From Vibrio sonorensis (lineage in GTDB: Bacteria; Pseudomonadota; Gammaproteobacteria; Enterobacterales; Vibrionaceae), in NCBI RefSeq assembly GCF_001854765.1, contig NZ_LJJE01000027.1, positions 24,855 to 88,854 on the forward strand: a stretch of 64,000 nt of DNA, read 5' to 3'. A model generated the notes under the pieces. That model did no database searches, was not told where the DNA came from, and worked only from the letters and a program-made list of their open reading frames with translations. This document shows positions 10,673 through 19,569 of the stretch, in pieces (the first letter of the stretch is position 1; the number at the start of each line of letters is the position of its first letter). Position numbers and translations under genes: made by a program.

Positions 10673-11968
10673 ATGAATTGGTATAAAAATTTAATCTTGG
10701 GTTTACTCGCTATTACATCAGCGTTTTATGCAGTTGCAGCACCTAAACCTTTGGACAAAGTCGCTGTTATCGTCAACAGCGGTGTTGTACTTCAAAGTGA
10801 CATTGATTCAGCTATCTCAACTTTAAAGCTCAATGCAAAAAAGAACGGTGCAGAGTTACCGAGTTACGATGTACTCAAGCAGCAAGTGAAAGAGAAACTG
10901 ATCGTAGATACTATTCAGCAACAAGAAGCTGAACGTCTGGGAATTCGCATTGACGATAACAGGCTCAACACTGCTATAGAAGAGATCGCAAAGAACAACG
11001 AGAAGAGCATAGAACAGCTGCGTGAAACCATCTCTCAGGAGGGTCTAAGTTACGCAGAGTTCCGCGAGCAAATTCGTCGAGAAATCGCCGCCAGTGAAGC
11101 GCGTAACGCCTTAGTTCGCCAGCGAATCAATATTTTGCCAGCCGAAGTGGAAAACTTGGCTGAAGTTTTGGCTCAAGAGACAAGCGCAACGGTTCAATAC
11201 AAAGTTTCGCACATTCAATTGCGCGTTGAGAATGAAGAACAAAAAGCAGAAGTTGAAAAGTTGGCTAACCTTTTAGTTCGCAAGTTAGGTGAAGGAGCGG
11301 ACATTGCCACAATGGCTTACACCTACTCTAAAGGCCCAAAAGCGTTAGAAGGCGGTGATTGGGGCTGGATGCGTAAAGAAGAGATGCCGACGATCTTCGC
11401 AGACCAAATTAAGCTAGAGCAAAAAGGCACTGTTATTGGCCCATTCCGCAGTGGTGTTGGTTTCCATATTCTTAAAATTACTGACGTAAAAGGCCTTGAT
11501 ACCATTGCAGTCACTGAAGTCAATGCTCGTCATATTTTGATTAAACCAACGGTCATCCTCAGTGATGAAGGCGTTAAAAAAGAGCTGCTTGATATTACCA
11601 AACGCATTCAAGATGGCGAAGCCACCTTTGGAGAAATGGCACAGCGTTACAGCCAAGATCCAGGTTCAGCCGCGCAAGACGGAGAATTGGGCTACCAGAC
11701 CTCTGATCTTTATGTTCCAGAATTTAAACACCAAGTTGATACGCTACCTAAGCGTCAAATCAGTGAGCCGTTTAAAACCGTCCACGGTTGGCACATTGTC
11801 GAAGTCATCGATCGCAGAGAAGTAGACCGAACCGATTCAGCAATGAAAAATCGCGCTTACAGAATACTCTTTAATCGCAAGTTCAACGAAGAAGCGAGTG
11901 CATGGCTGCAAGAGATCCGTGCCGCAGCTTACGTAGAAGTCTTAGACGAGGAGTCAGATGTCAACTAA
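10673..11968 (+). CDS. surA: Periplasmic chaperone and peptidylprolyl isomerase SurA
   Basis: Escorts unfolded outer-membrane proteins, including LptD, to the BAM complex. The 431-aa protein has a signal peptide about 1-23 (cleavage after AVA), an N-terminal chaperone domain (about 24-170), parvulin domain 1 (about 172-275), parvulin domain 2 (about 283-385, with NARHILI and the [14 protein letters not shown] stretch) and a short C-terminal helix. GGGTAAG precedes ATG 10673. It lies 42 bases behind the restored lptD stop, and its stop region overlaps pdxA by 11 bases. Confidence 0.96.
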   Translation: MNWYKNLILGLLAITSAFYAVAAPKPLDKVAVIVNSGVVLQSDIDSAISTLKLNAKKNGAELPSYDVLKQQVKEKLIVDTIQQQEAERLGIRIDDNRLNTAIEEIAKNNEKSIEQLRETISQEGLSYAEFREQIRREIAASEARNALVRQRINILPAEVENLAEVLAQETSATVQYKVSHIQLRVENEEQKAEVEKLANLLVRKLGEGADIATMAYTYSKGPKALEGGDWGWMRKEEMPTIFADQIKLEQKGTVIGPFRSGVGFHILKITDVKGLDTIAVTEVNARHILIKPTVILSDEGVKKELLDITKRIQDGEATFGEMAQRYSQDPGSAAQDGELGYQTSDLYVPEFKHQVDTLPKRQISEPFKTVHGWHIVEVIDRREVDRTDSAMKNRAYRILFNRKFNEEASAWLQEIRAAAYVEVLDEESDVN

Positions 11969-12950
11969 ACGCATAGTGGTGACTGCCGGTGAGCCGGCAG
12001 GCATCGGTCCAGATTTAGTTCTCGCACTTGCGGAGCAAAACTGGCCTCATCAAATTGTCGTCTGTGCAGATAAGTCTTTGATTGCCGAGCGTGCCAAGCA
12101 GCTCGGCATTGTCGTTTCATTGGAGCAATACAAGCCGGACACTCCTTTGCAGCCCCAACAACAAGGCACCCTACTGATAGACCACATCCCACTCGTTGAA
12201 CCAGCAGTAGCGGGGGAACTCAACGAAGCAAATAGCCACTATGTGTTAAAAACACTAGAAAGAGCAGCGATAGGCTGTATGAATGGTGAGTTTGATGCTA
12301 TTGTCACCGGCCCAGTGCACAAAGGGGTGATTAACCGAGCTGGTGTTGCCTTCAGTGGACATACGGAGTTTTTTGCTGAAAAGTCCAACACCCCTCTAGT
12401 GGTGATGATGTTAGCTACTGAAGGACTAAGAGTAGCCTTAGTCACCACGCATATACCTCTAGCGTATGTTTCTAAGGCTGTTACGTCGGAGAGGCTAGAA
12501 AGTATCGTAGAGATACTGCATCGAGATTTAGTGGTTAAATTTGGTATAACTTCGCCTAAAATCTATGTGTGTGGTCTAAATCCGCACGCTGGAGAAGATG
12601 GTTGTTTGGGTATGGAAGAGATAGAAACCATTACTCCGACACTAGCTCGTATTAGAGAAGAAAAGGGCTTTGACTTAATTGGCCCTTTACCCGCAGACAC
12701 CATTTTCAATGAAAAATACCTACAGGAAGCTGACGCGGTACTCGGAATGTACCACGATCAGGTACTTCCTGTATTAAAATATAAAGGATTCGGCCGCTCA
12801 GTGAATATTACGCTGGGATTACCGTTTATCAGAACATCTGTTGACCACGGTACAGCGCTAGATTTGGCTGGAACGGGGGAAGCAGATACAGGGAGCTTTA
12901 GCACCGCACTTGCTCATGCAGTAGAGCTTGTTGATAAAAAATCGAAATAA
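11958..12950 (+). CDS. pdxA: 4-hydroxythreonine-4-phosphate dehydrogenase
   Basis: NAD-dependent, divalent-metal enzyme of the DXP-dependent pyridoxal phosphate pathway. The 330-aa protein contains the family signatures [11 protein letters not shown] (about 8-18), [14 protein letters not shown], the metal/substrate motif SGHTEFFAE, and [17 protein letters not shown] near the C-terminus. Its ATG lies inside the end of surA with GAGGAG (11948-11953) upstream, implying translational coupling. Confidence 0.96.
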   Translation: MSTKRIVVTAGEPAGIGPDLVLALAEQNWPHQIVVCADKSLIAERAKQLGIVVSLEQYKPDTPLQPQQQGTLLIDHIPLVEPAVAGELNEANSHYVLKTLERAAIGCMNGEFDAIVTGPVHKGVINRAGVAFSGHTEFFAEKSNTPLVVMMLATEGLRVALVTTHIPLAYVSKAVTSERLESIVEILHRDLVVKFGITSPKIYVCGLNPHAGEDGCLGMEEIETITPTLARIREEKGFDLIGPLPADTIFNEKYLQEADAVLGMYHDQVLPVLKYKGFGRSVNITLGLPFIRTSVDHGTALDLAGTGEADTGSFSTALAHAVELVDKKSK

Positions 12951-12963
12951 TCTTGAGAGAACT

Positions 12964-13791
12964 ATGAGAAACGATGTCCATTTAGGACACAAAGCGCGTA
13001 AGCGTTTTGGTCAAAACTTCCTGAACGACCCATATATTATCGATGGCATTGTCTCATCGATAAACCCAAGACCAGGCCAAAACCTAGTAGAAATAGGCCC
13101 AGGCCTTGGTGCAATCACTGAGCCTGTAGGTAAAGAAGTCGATAAGTTTACTGTTATTGAGCTTGACCGAGACTTGGCAGAACGCTTGCGCAATCACCCA
13201 GAGTTGGGAGAAAAGCTAACCATACACGAAGGTGATGCGATGCGCTTCGACTTCGCCCAACTGGTTAAGCCAAACAACAAACTGCGTATATTCGGTAACC
13301 TGCCGTACAATATTTCGACCCCTTTAATGTTTCATCTTTTTGAATTCCATAAAGATATTCAAGACATGCACTTTATGCTTCAAAAGGAAGTGGTCAATCG
13401 CTTATCAGCGGGCCCTGGTAGTAAAGCATATGGTCGCCTAACGGTCATGGCGCAATACTACTGTAAAGTGGTACCAGTACTAGAAGTGCCACCTACCGCT
13501 TTTGTACCGCCACCAAAAGTCGACTCTGCGGTTGTACGCCTTGTCCCTTACGAAGAGCTGCCGCACCCAGCAACTAGCCTAAAGTGGCTGGATCGCGTAT
13601 GTAGAGAAGGCTTTAACCAAAGACGTAAAACCGTTAGAAACTGTTATAAAGGTTTGCTCTCAGTAGAAACCTTAGAAAAGTTGGGTATCAACCCGACAAT
13701 TCGCCCAGAGAACTTAACGCTGGAGCAATTTGTTGCCATGGCTAATTGCTGGACGCCAAACAAAAATAAGCAGTTAATACGGGAGGGGTAA
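12964..13791 (+). CDS. rsmA: 16S rRNA (adenine1518/1519-N6)-dimethyltransferase
   Basis: Also called KsgA. It dimethylates two adjacent adenosines in helix 45 of 16S rRNA late in 30S maturation; loss gives kasugamycin resistance. The open frame extends to 12928, but ATG 12964 gives the expected protein starting [20 protein letters not shown] (275 aa). The SAM-binding motif EIGPGLGA is at 43-50 and the catalytic NLPY at 112-115. Its stop codon sits in the loop of a hairpin. Confidence 0.96.
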   Translation: MRNDVHLGHKARKRFGQNFLNDPYIIDGIVSSINPRPGQNLVEIGPGLGAITEPVGKEVDKFTVIELDRDLAERLRNHPELGEKLTIHEGDAMRFDFAQLVKPNNKLRIFGNLPYNISTPLMFHLFEFHKDIQDMHFMLQKEVVNRLSAGPGSKAYGRLTVMAQYYCKVVPVLEVPPTAFVPPPKVDSAVVRLVPYEELPHPATSLKWLDRVCREGFNQRRKTVRNCYKGLLSVETLEKLGINPTIRPENLTLEQFVAMANCWTPNKNKQLIREG

Positions 13792-13802
13792 CCCTCCCTT
13801 TT
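13781..13802 (+). terminator. Hairpin with T-run spanning the rsmA stop codon
   Basis: GGGAGGG (13781-13787) and CCCTCCC (13792-13798) form a perfect 7-bp GC stem followed by TTTT. The rsmA stop TAA (13789-13791) is in the four-base loop. It may be an attenuator between rsmA and apaG, or a stem normally melted by the terminating ribosome. Confidence 0.5.
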
Positions 13803-13824
13803 GATAGCGACGTAAGGATGAATA

Positions 13825-14205
13825 ATGGATTTCAAAACCCCTTGCATCAAAATACAGGTTCACACTCAATACATACGTGAGCAGTCTGAACCTGAGCAAA
13901 AACGGTATGTATTTGCCTACATAATAACGATTAAAAATCTAAGTAATCAGGACGTACAGCTCACTCGACGAAACTGGTTAATCACTGATGCCAACGGTAA
14001 GCAAATGACAGTGGAAGGGGAAGGTGTCGTTGGGCAGCAACCCATCATTCACGCCAACGACGAGTACACTTATAACTCTGGAACGGCTTTGGAAACCCCT
14101 GTTGGAGTAATGCAGGGCCATTACGTCATGCTTGATTCACATGGTAACGAGTTTAAAGCCGAGATCGATCCCTTTAACTTGGCGATTCCCAATATCCTTA
14201 ACTAA
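13825..14205 (+). CDS. apaG: ApaG protein (Co2+/Mg2+ efflux-associated family)
   Basis: A 126-aa single-domain fibronectin-III-like protein, family length as usual. It contains the conserved stretch [13 protein letters not shown], then [14 protein letters not shown] and GVVGQQPII in the expected order. The molecular function is still unclear; the name comes from its place next to apaH. AAGGATGA precedes ATG 13825. It is the fifth gene of the lptD operon. Confidence 0.95.
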   Translation: MDFKTPCIKIQVHTQYIREQSEPEQKRYVFAYIITIKNLSNQDVQLTRRNWLITDANGKQMTVEGEGVVGQQPIIHANDEYTYNSGTALETPVGVMQGHYVMLDSHGNEFKAEIDPFNLAIPNILN

Positions 14206-14235
14206 ATCTACTCGTTGCAGAACCTAGGAGAAAAT

Positions 14236-15042
14236 GTGGCTACCTACATCGTCGGTGATATCCAAGGGTGCTTTGATGAGCTCATTTTACTACTCGAAAA
14301 AGCCCGCTTTAATCACGATTCAGATCAGCTATACATTGCTGGTGATCTTGTTGCTAGAGGTCCAAAGTCTTTAGAAACATTGCGTTTTGCGATGAAGCAC
14401 AAGGACTCGATACACTGTGTCTTGGGCAACCATGATCTCCACTTACTCGCCGTATCTCTCGGAATACACAAAGTAAAAAGCAAAGATAAAACCGCCCCCA
14501 TCCTCCAAGCAGACGATAGAGAAGCCCTGCTCACTTGGCTAAGGCGGCAACCTCTTCTTATAGAAAAAGACGATTTTATTATCTGCCACGCTGGCGTTTC
14601 ACCGCTTTGGGACTTAGAACAAACACGAGAGTCAGCTAAGGAAATTGAAAGTATCCTATCTAGTGAACGTTGGAACTGGCTTATTGAAAACATGTACGAC
14701 AATCAACCTGATCAGTGGAGCGATAACCTAACTGGCATAGAGAGATATCGATACATTATCAATGCATTTACTCGCATGCGCTTCTGTTTTCCAGACGGGC
14801 GACTCGATATGCAATGCAAGCTGCCACCTACGGAGGTTTCAAAAGACGAACTTCTTCCGTGGTTTGAAGTCCCGAACCGAAAGCCAATTGGCAAAACCAT
14901 ACTATTTGGTCACTGGGCCGCATTAGAGGGGTATCACTCCGAAGGACTCATAGGATTAGACACCGGATGCGTATGGGGCGGAGAGTTGACTATGATTCGG
15001 TGGGAAGATAAGCAAATCTTTACTCAGCCAGCCATCTCTTAA
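14236..15042 (+). CDS. apaH: Bis(5'-nucleosyl)-tetraphosphatase, symmetrical
   Basis: Hydrolyses Ap4A to two ADP and also decaps Np4-capped RNA. Start chosen at GTG 14236, eight bases after AGGAG; this gives MATYIVGD, the standard ApaH beginning, 268 aa in all. A TTG at 14215 in the same frame is less likely. Metallophosphatase motifs: GDIQG with D8 (Q replaces the H seen in E. coli, a common family variant), GDLVARGP, LGNHDLHLL, and the later histidine motifs CHAG and GHWA. Last gene of the operon, followed by a terminator. Confidence 0.95.
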   Translation: MATYIVGDIQGCFDELILLLEKARFNHDSDQLYIAGDLVARGPKSLETLRFAMKHKDSIHCVLGNHDLHLLAVSLGIHKVKSKDKTAPILQADDREALLTWLRRQPLLIEKDDFIICHAGVSPLWDLEQTRESAKEIESILSSERWNWLIENMYDNQPDQWSDNLTGIERYRYIINAFTRMRFCFPDGRLDMQCKLPPTEVSKDELLPWFEVPNRKPIGKTILFGHWAALEGYHSEGLIGLDTGCVWGGELTMIRWEDKQIFTQPAIS

Positions 15043-15047
15043 CACAT

Positions 15048-15076
15048 GAGCCTAGCACCCGCTAGGCTCTTTTTTT
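15048..15076 (+). terminator. Intrinsic terminator after apaH
   Basis: GAGCCTAGC-ACCC-GCTAGGCTC followed by seven T. It ends the lptD-apaH operon. Confidence 0.9.
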
Positions 15077-15150
15077 ACTCCAATAACTCATATTTATCAC
15101 TTCAATTCTTGCCCTGTTTGTTGAGAAAAAAATCAATCAACACGATGTTC

Positions 15151-15170
15151 TACGTGATCAAATGCACGTA
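15151..15170. promoter_or_regulatory. CRP-like palindrome upstream of murQ
   Basis: TACGTGATCAAATGCACGTA is symmetric at its ends (TACGTG and CACGTA) and resembles the CRP consensus TGTGA-N6-TCACA with a few mismatches. It lies about 20 bases before the murQ operator candidate, which fits a sugar-catabolism operon under both global and local control. Confidence 0.35.
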
Positions 15171-15180
15171 ATTCGCTCAA

Positions 15181-15207
15181 ATTAATTGTCGGGTCTCGAC
15201 AATTAAT
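15181..15207. promoter_or_regulatory. Palindromic operator candidate for the murQ operon (MurR/RpiR)
   Basis: Perfect 11-base inverted repeat ATTAATTGTCG (15181-15191) and CGACAATTAAT (15197-15207) around GGTCT, 37 bases before the murQ start. The local RpiR-family regulator murR is three genes downstream and is the natural candidate to bind it. No T-run follows, so a terminator is unlikely. Confidence 0.65.
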
Positions 15208-15243
15208 TATTATTTAAATGTCGAATATCAACAGAGAAAGAAT

Positions 15244-16146
15244 ATGAGTGAGTTATCCTCCACTATCCAAAAAGAGCAGAACCCTGAAACAAATGGGTTA
15301 TCAGAACTACCTACAATCGAAATACTCAAGCTACTTAATAGCCATGATCAAAGTGTACCTGCCGCGATTGCTCAGGTACTTCCAGATGTGCTTGCCGCCG
15401 TTAAGATCATTGCAGAGCAATTGAAGCAAGGAGGACGCTTATTTTACGTCGGAGCAGGAACCAGCGGCCGACTTGGTGTATTGGACTCGGCTGAATGCCC
15501 CCCTACTTTCGGAACCGACCCTTCAATAGTTCAAGCTGTGATTGCTGGGGGCTTAGATGCCATGCTAGCCGCAGTAGAAAACATTGAAGATTGCACCAAG
15601 TCTGGCCCTCTCGAATTGGAGACGCGTCAGCTATCGCATCTTGATGTTGTTCTTGGTATTGCCGCCAGTGGCCGTACGCCTTTTGTCGTATCTTCACTTG
15701 AGTACGCACGAAAAATGGGCGCTAAGACCATCGCACTAAGCACTCGTGGTGAAGGTATCATTTCTGCACTTGCCGATGTTTCTATTGCTCCGGATGTAGG
15801 CGCCGAAGTACTTGCTGGATCAACACGAATGAAAAGTGGTTCTGCGCAAAAAATGCTACTTGGGATGATTAGCACCACCGTCATGATCCAATTGGGAAAA
15901 GTTCACGGAAACTTGATGGTTGACGTAAAAGCGACCAACGAAAAATTGCGGATCCGTGCACAACATATGGTGAGCACCATTTGCCAAGTTGAGCAGAAGG
16001 ATGCAGAAGTACTTTTGGACTCTGTAGAGTACAATGTCCGTGCAGCAGTCCTACTGCACAGTTTGGATATTACGTCTTCTCAAGCAATGACTATCGCATC
16101 ACAACCATTCTGCTCATTGAACCAACAACTGCTGCAAGGAATATAG
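15244..16146 (+). CDS. murQ: N-acetylmuramic acid 6-phosphate etherase
   Basis: Cleaves the lactyl ether of MurNAc-6-phosphate to GlcNAc-6-phosphate and lactate, feeding cell-wall sugar into amino-sugar catabolism. The 300-aa protein has an SIS sugar-isomerase fold with GAGTSGRLGVLD (71-81) and the catalytic acid E84 in SAECPPTFG. Start ATG 15244 is preceded by AGAGAAAG. It is immediately followed by the transporter gene murP (one base between stop and start). Confidence 0.95.
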   Translation: MSELSSTIQKEQNPETNGLSELPTIEILKLLNSHDQSVPAAIAQVLPDVLAAVKIIAEQLKQGGRLFYVGAGTSGRLGVLDSAECPPTFGTDPSIVQAVIAGGLDAMLAAVENIEDCTKSGPLELETRQLSHLDVVLGIAASGRTPFVVSSLEYARKMGAKTIALSTRGEGIISALADVSIAPDVGAEVLAGSTRMKSGSAQKMLLGMISTTVMIQLGKVHGNLMVDVKATNEKLRIRAQHMVSTICQVEQKDAEVLLDSVEYNVRAAVLLHSLDITSSQAMTIASQPFCSLNQQLLQGI

Positions 16147-16147
16147 T

Positions 16148-17515
16148 ATGGCTAAGAAAATAGAACACTTAGAGCAAATCGCCGATGGTATCGAAAAACA
16201 CATTGGCGGATTTAGTAATGTCATCACTTTAACAAACTGTATGACTAGGGTTCGTTTAGTGGTAAAAGACCGTTCCCTATTTAACGCCGATGCGTTAAAG
16301 CAAGTGGAAGGTGTTAACGGCGTCGTGGATGCAGGTGAGCAATACCAAATTATCGTGGGTATGGGAACTGCTGCTAAGGTCGTTAGCGTGCTAAATAAAA
16401 GACAGAACGCCTCGGGTGAAACGCCTCAAGCTTCTAGTCAACCAACAAAGCAACCCTTCTCTATCAAACGAGCGTTAAACACACTTGCTGCTATTTTTGT
16501 TCCTACTATTCCTGCGTTAATCGGTTGTGGTTTAGTGCTTGGAATGGTGAACATTTTTAAGCTAATGGCACCAGAATTTGTCGCTGCCAATCCCGATATC
16601 TTTGCGCTGTTCACTTTAGTTGGTAAAGGCGTATTTGCCGTTCTATCAATTATGATTGGTATGAATACCGCGAAAGAACTTCACGCTTCACCAGCCATTG
16701 GCGCAGTAATGGCTGCCGTCCTTACCTCACCGGGCCTTGCCAATATTGAACTTTTTGGAAACACTTTGGTTCCTGGTGGCGGTGGTATGTTTGCCGTGCT
16801 TCTTGTGTGTATTTTCTCTTCTAAGTTTGAAGTTTGGTTTAGAAGTCACTGTAAAGAGAGTTTGGATCTTATCTTCACTCCGACATTGACCATTCTAGTT
16901 TCATCAGCGGTAGCGCTATTTATCCTACAACCTATCGCACACAGCGTTAATGTTTGGCTAGGTAACTTAGTATCAGTAGCCCTACTCAACGAATCTGCTG
17001 GTTCAGTCGCCGTTGGTGGTGTACTAGGTGGCGGTTTCCTATTCCTACTTTTGACAGGTTTACACCAAGGCTTGATCCCTATTCACGCTCAGATCCTAGA
17101 AACTTTTGGTCTGAACTACTTATTCCCAATCTTAGCGATGGGTGGCATGGGACAAGTAGGTGCAGCAGCGTATGTGTATCTTAGATCCAAGAACGAACGT
17201 CTGAGAAAAACCATCACTGGTGCTCTGCCTGTTGGTATTCTAGGTGTCGGCGAACCACTGCTGTTTGGTGTTTCTTTACCACTGGGTAAAACCTTCGTCG
17301 CTGGCTGTATTGGTGGCTTTGCCGGTGGCGCAGTTATGGCTGCATTCAAAGTCGGTATCATCATCCCATTTGGTACAGCGGGCTTGTCTCTGATCCCTTT
17401 AGTTGGTGAAGGGCAAATCCTCTCCTTCTTAATCGCCGTTCTCAGCGCGTGGGGAGTTGGTTTCTTGGCATCTATGATTTTAGGATTTACGGATCCTGTC
17501 GAAAAATCTGCCTAA
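16148..17515 (+). CDS. murP: PTS system N-acetylmuramic acid transporter subunit EIIBC
   Basis: Takes up and phosphorylates MurNAc. The 455-aa protein has an N-terminal EIIB domain with the phospho-acceptor C31 in TLTNCMTR, a polar linker (about 85-110) and an EIIC membrane domain with about ten hydrophobic segments. It has no EIIA domain, so it should use the glucose EIIA (Crr), as known for E. coli MurP. Glucose/sucrose-family EIIBC proteins look alike; the MurNAc call rests on the neighbours murQ and murR. Confidence 0.88.
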   Translation: MAKKIEHLEQIADGIEKHIGGFSNVITLTNCMTRVRLVVKDRSLFNADALKQVEGVNGVVDAGEQYQIIVGMGTAAKVVSVLNKRQNASGETPQASSQPTKQPFSIKRALNTLAAIFVPTIPALIGCGLVLGMVNIFKLMAPEFVAANPDIFALFTLVGKGVFAVLSIMIGMNTAKELHASPAIGAVMAAVLTSPGLANIELFGNTLVPGGGGMFAVLLVCIFSSKFEVWFRSHCKESLDLIFTPTLTILVSSAVALFILQPIAHSVNVWLGNLVSVALLNESAGSVAVGGVLGGGFLFLLLTGLHQGLIPIHAQILETFGLNYLFPILAMGGMGQVGAAAYVYLRSKNERLRKTITGALPVGILGVGEPLLFGVSLPLGKTFVAGCIGGFAGGAVMAAFKVGIIIPFGTAGLSLIPLVGEGQILSFLIAVLSAWGVGFLASMILGFTDPVEKSA

Positions 17516-17530
17516 AGCCGTTAATATCAT

Positions 17531-17554
17531 CCCGTCATACTCGTGTATGGCGGG
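17531..17554 (+). repeat. Inverted repeat between murP and murR
   Basis: CCCGTCATAC-TCGT-GTATGGCGGG, a 10-base stem with one G-T pair in RNA, sitting in the 62-base gap between murP and murR. There is no T-run, so it is more likely an mRNA-stability or attenuation element, or a second regulator site, than a strong terminator. Confidence 0.5.
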
Positions 17555-17577
17555 AATATTCACTGTATGAGGTTTAG

Positions 17578-18422
17578 ATGGACAGATTAATCAACAAAAT
17601 AAAGTCACTTGCGCACTCCGCTAATACTAACCAGCAAAAGATCTCACAATTTATCATTGACCAAAACTTTGATCTTTCCCGCTATAGTGCCACTAAAGTA
17701 GGTGCTGAACTTGGCCTTAGCGACTCTTCCGTTATCCGTTATGCGAAGCAGCTGGGATGCCAAGCTTCCCCGACCTAAAACTAAAAATTTCAGCTGCTTC
17801 TCTGCAGGTGAAAAACAGAGAAACACAATCCATTTACGCCGAAATTCACGCCGATGATTCAGCTGAACAGATCGTCGCTAAGTCTAAATTGCTATTTACT
17901 AAAAAGATCGAACAATCACTCAGTTTGATCGAGCCGGAAACGATAGAAGAGTGTGCATCACTGCTCCTTAATGCCCCAAAAATTGTCTTGTCTGGTATTG
18001 GTACGTCTGGATTAGTGGCATCTGATATCAATAGCAAACTCATTCGCATGGGTTTCAACGTACATTTCAATACCGACTACCACACTCAGATTGTTCAGGC
18101 TTCACTGCTGAAAGAAGATGACGTGCTCATTGTTATTTCTGCCCGAGGCAATACCAAAGAAGTCATTTCGGCCATGGAAGTGGCAAAGCACAAAGGTGCC
18201 AAGGTGGTAGCGTTAACGCGCTACGGGAAAGGTAAAGTCGCCAAGCTAGCCGATTTTGTCATCCCCTATTACTACAACGAGGAGCACTCACAATTGGGTA
18301 TGGTCACTCCTCAGCTATTGCAGATGATCGCCTTTGATGTTCTGTTTTTTAAACTCAGTACACTGGCAGATTCGACCAACATGGCCACCGCAATAGACTC
18401 TATCAAAAAGGTTCAGCAGTAG
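17578..18422 (+). CDS. murR: MurR/RpiR family transcriptional regulator (frameshifted in this sequence)
   Basis: Two overlapping frames together make one regulator. The first (17578-17778) has the N-terminal HTH with KVGAELGLSDSSVIRYAKQLG. The second (to 18422) has the sugar-phosphate SIS domain with LSGIGTSGLVASD. The join is at about 17763: the given CCAAGCTTCCCCG becomes Q-G-F-P-D if one G is restored (CAAGGCTTC). The restored length is 281 aa, close to E. coli MurR (285). Expected to repress murQP until MurNAc-6-phosphate binds; a palindrome upstream of murQ is the likely site. Confidence 0.85.
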
Positions 18423-18433
18423 GAGTTCAACCA

Positions 18434-18769
18434 ATGAAAATAGGCAATGACCCAGACTATCGATTTTCCCTTGCTAACGAGCGTACATTTCTTGCGTGGA
18501 TACGAACTTCTCTCGCATTTCTTGCCACCTCAGTGGCAATCGATATCTTAGCCCAAACTCATCACACTCAGCTTTTGCAACACAGCGAATGGTTGAGCAA
18601 GGGCTTAGCCGCACTCTCTTGTACTACAGCAGTATGGGCGATATTTCGCTGGTACCAAAACGAAAAAGCGATGCGCCTTGATGCCCCTCTCCACTATACA
18701 AAAGGGCTCTATTTCTTATCTCTCTCTATAGTCTTCTTTGCTGGTTTTATCGGTTACGCTATCGCATGA
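18434..18769 (+). CDS. DUF202 (YidH-like) inner-membrane protein
   Basis: 111 aa with three predicted membrane segments (about 24-42, 57-72, 92-110). The N-terminal motif FSLANERTFLAWIRTSLAF is typical of the DUF202/YidH family. Function unknown. AGGAG precedes the ATG by eight bases and overlaps the murR stop, so it is probably cotranscribed with murR. It overlaps the next gene by four bases (ATGA). Confidence 0.85.
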   Translation: MKIGNDPDYRFSLANERTFLAWIRTSLAFLATSVAIDILAQTHHTQLLQHSEWLSKGLAALSCTTAVWAIFRWYQNEKAMRLDAPLHYTKGLYFLSLSIVFFAGFIGYAIA

Positions 18770-19050
18770 CAAAAGACAAAGGACTGCAAAGAGAAAGAAC
18801 CCAACTCTCTTGGACCAGAAGTGGATTGGTGATCACTACCGGCTTGCTAATGCTAATCAAACTTGGCAGTTTTAACTTGCTTCAACTGGCGTGTGTGATC
18901 TTGTTATTTTGGTTTTTGCTCCAGCTAGTCGCAGTGAGAAAGGGAGAACTTGGTAAGCAGTTGAAAGTATTTAGTCTCGGTGTTTTGGTAAGAAACCTTA
19001 CCCTCTCTTTTTCGATTTTCTTATGTGCGCTCTGGGTTCTGATTCATTAA
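18766..19050 (+). CDS. Second DUF202 (YidG-like) inner-membrane protein
   Basis: 94 aa. The start GLQRERTQLSWTRSGLVI is a divergent form of the same N-terminal motif as in the preceding protein, followed by three hydrophobic segments. It overlaps the preceding gene by ATGA, so the pair is translationally coupled and probably forms a heteromer. E. coli has a comparable yidH-yidG pair. Function unknown. Convergent with folA, 25 bases away. Confidence 0.8.
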   Translation: MTKDKGLQRERTQLSWTRSGLVITTGLLMLIKLGSFNLLQLACVILLFWFLLQLVAVRKGELGKQLKVFSLGVLVRNLTLSFSIFLCALWVLIH

Positions 19051-19075
19051 GAATCATCAACCAGAGCGATATAAG

Positions 19076-19555
19076 CTACTTCTCTAACACGACAAAACGC
19101 ATGTTGTAAGCGTTTTTCTCGTCGGCAAGGTACTGCTCGGAATATGTTTCTTTGTATTCTTGTTCCCACTCAGGAAATTGAGTATCCCCGTCGATATCAG
19201 CATCGATGTAAGTCACGTAAAGCTTATCTGCCTTAGGCAAGCAAGCTTTATATATTGCACCACCACCAATGATCATCACTTCTTCAACATCCCCAGCGAC
19301 TTCAAGCGCTTTTTCAATGGAAGTCACTGTCGTAACACCTTCTATAGAAAGTGAAGCGTCTCGGCTTATGACAATATTTGGTCTGCCGGGCAATGGTCGC
19401 CCGATAGATTCATAGGTTTTACGACCCATAATTACAGGTTTACCCATAGTGCAGCGCTTAAACCAAGCAAAATCTGCGGGTAGATGCCACGGCATCTGAT
19501 TGTCTTTACCAATAACTCTATTTTTCGCCATCGCGGCAATCATACTAATGTTCAT
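19076..19555 (-). CDS. folA: Dihydrofolate reductase
   Basis: NADPH-dependent reduction of dihydrofolate; target of trimethoprim. 159 aa, the E. coli length. It has the Met20-loop sequence VIGKDNQMPWHLPADF with catalytic acid D28, GKPVIMGRKTYESIGRPLPGR compressed in the expected place, and MIIGGGAIY for cofactor binding. It looks like the chromosomal, trimethoprim-sensitive type. Confidence 0.97.
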   Translation of the reverse strand: MNISMIAAMAKNRVIGKDNQMPWHLPADFAWFKRCTMGKPVIMGRKTYESIGRPLPGRPNIVISRDASLSIEGVTTVTSIEKALEVAGDVEEVMIIGGGAIYKACLPKADKLYVTYIDADIDGDTQFPEWEQEYKETYSEQYLADEKNAYNMRFVVLEK

Positions 19556-19569
19556 TTGACTCCTTCAAT

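Noticed and set aside
12928..12963. Longer N-terminus for RsmA starting inside pdxA
   Set aside because: The 12 extra residues are not family-like; ATG 12964 begins with the conserved sequence.
16148..17515. Sucrose or glucose PTS EIIBC instead of MurP
   Set aside because: The sequence type cannot exclude it, but flanking murQ and the RpiR-family regulator make MurNAc the most economical substrate.
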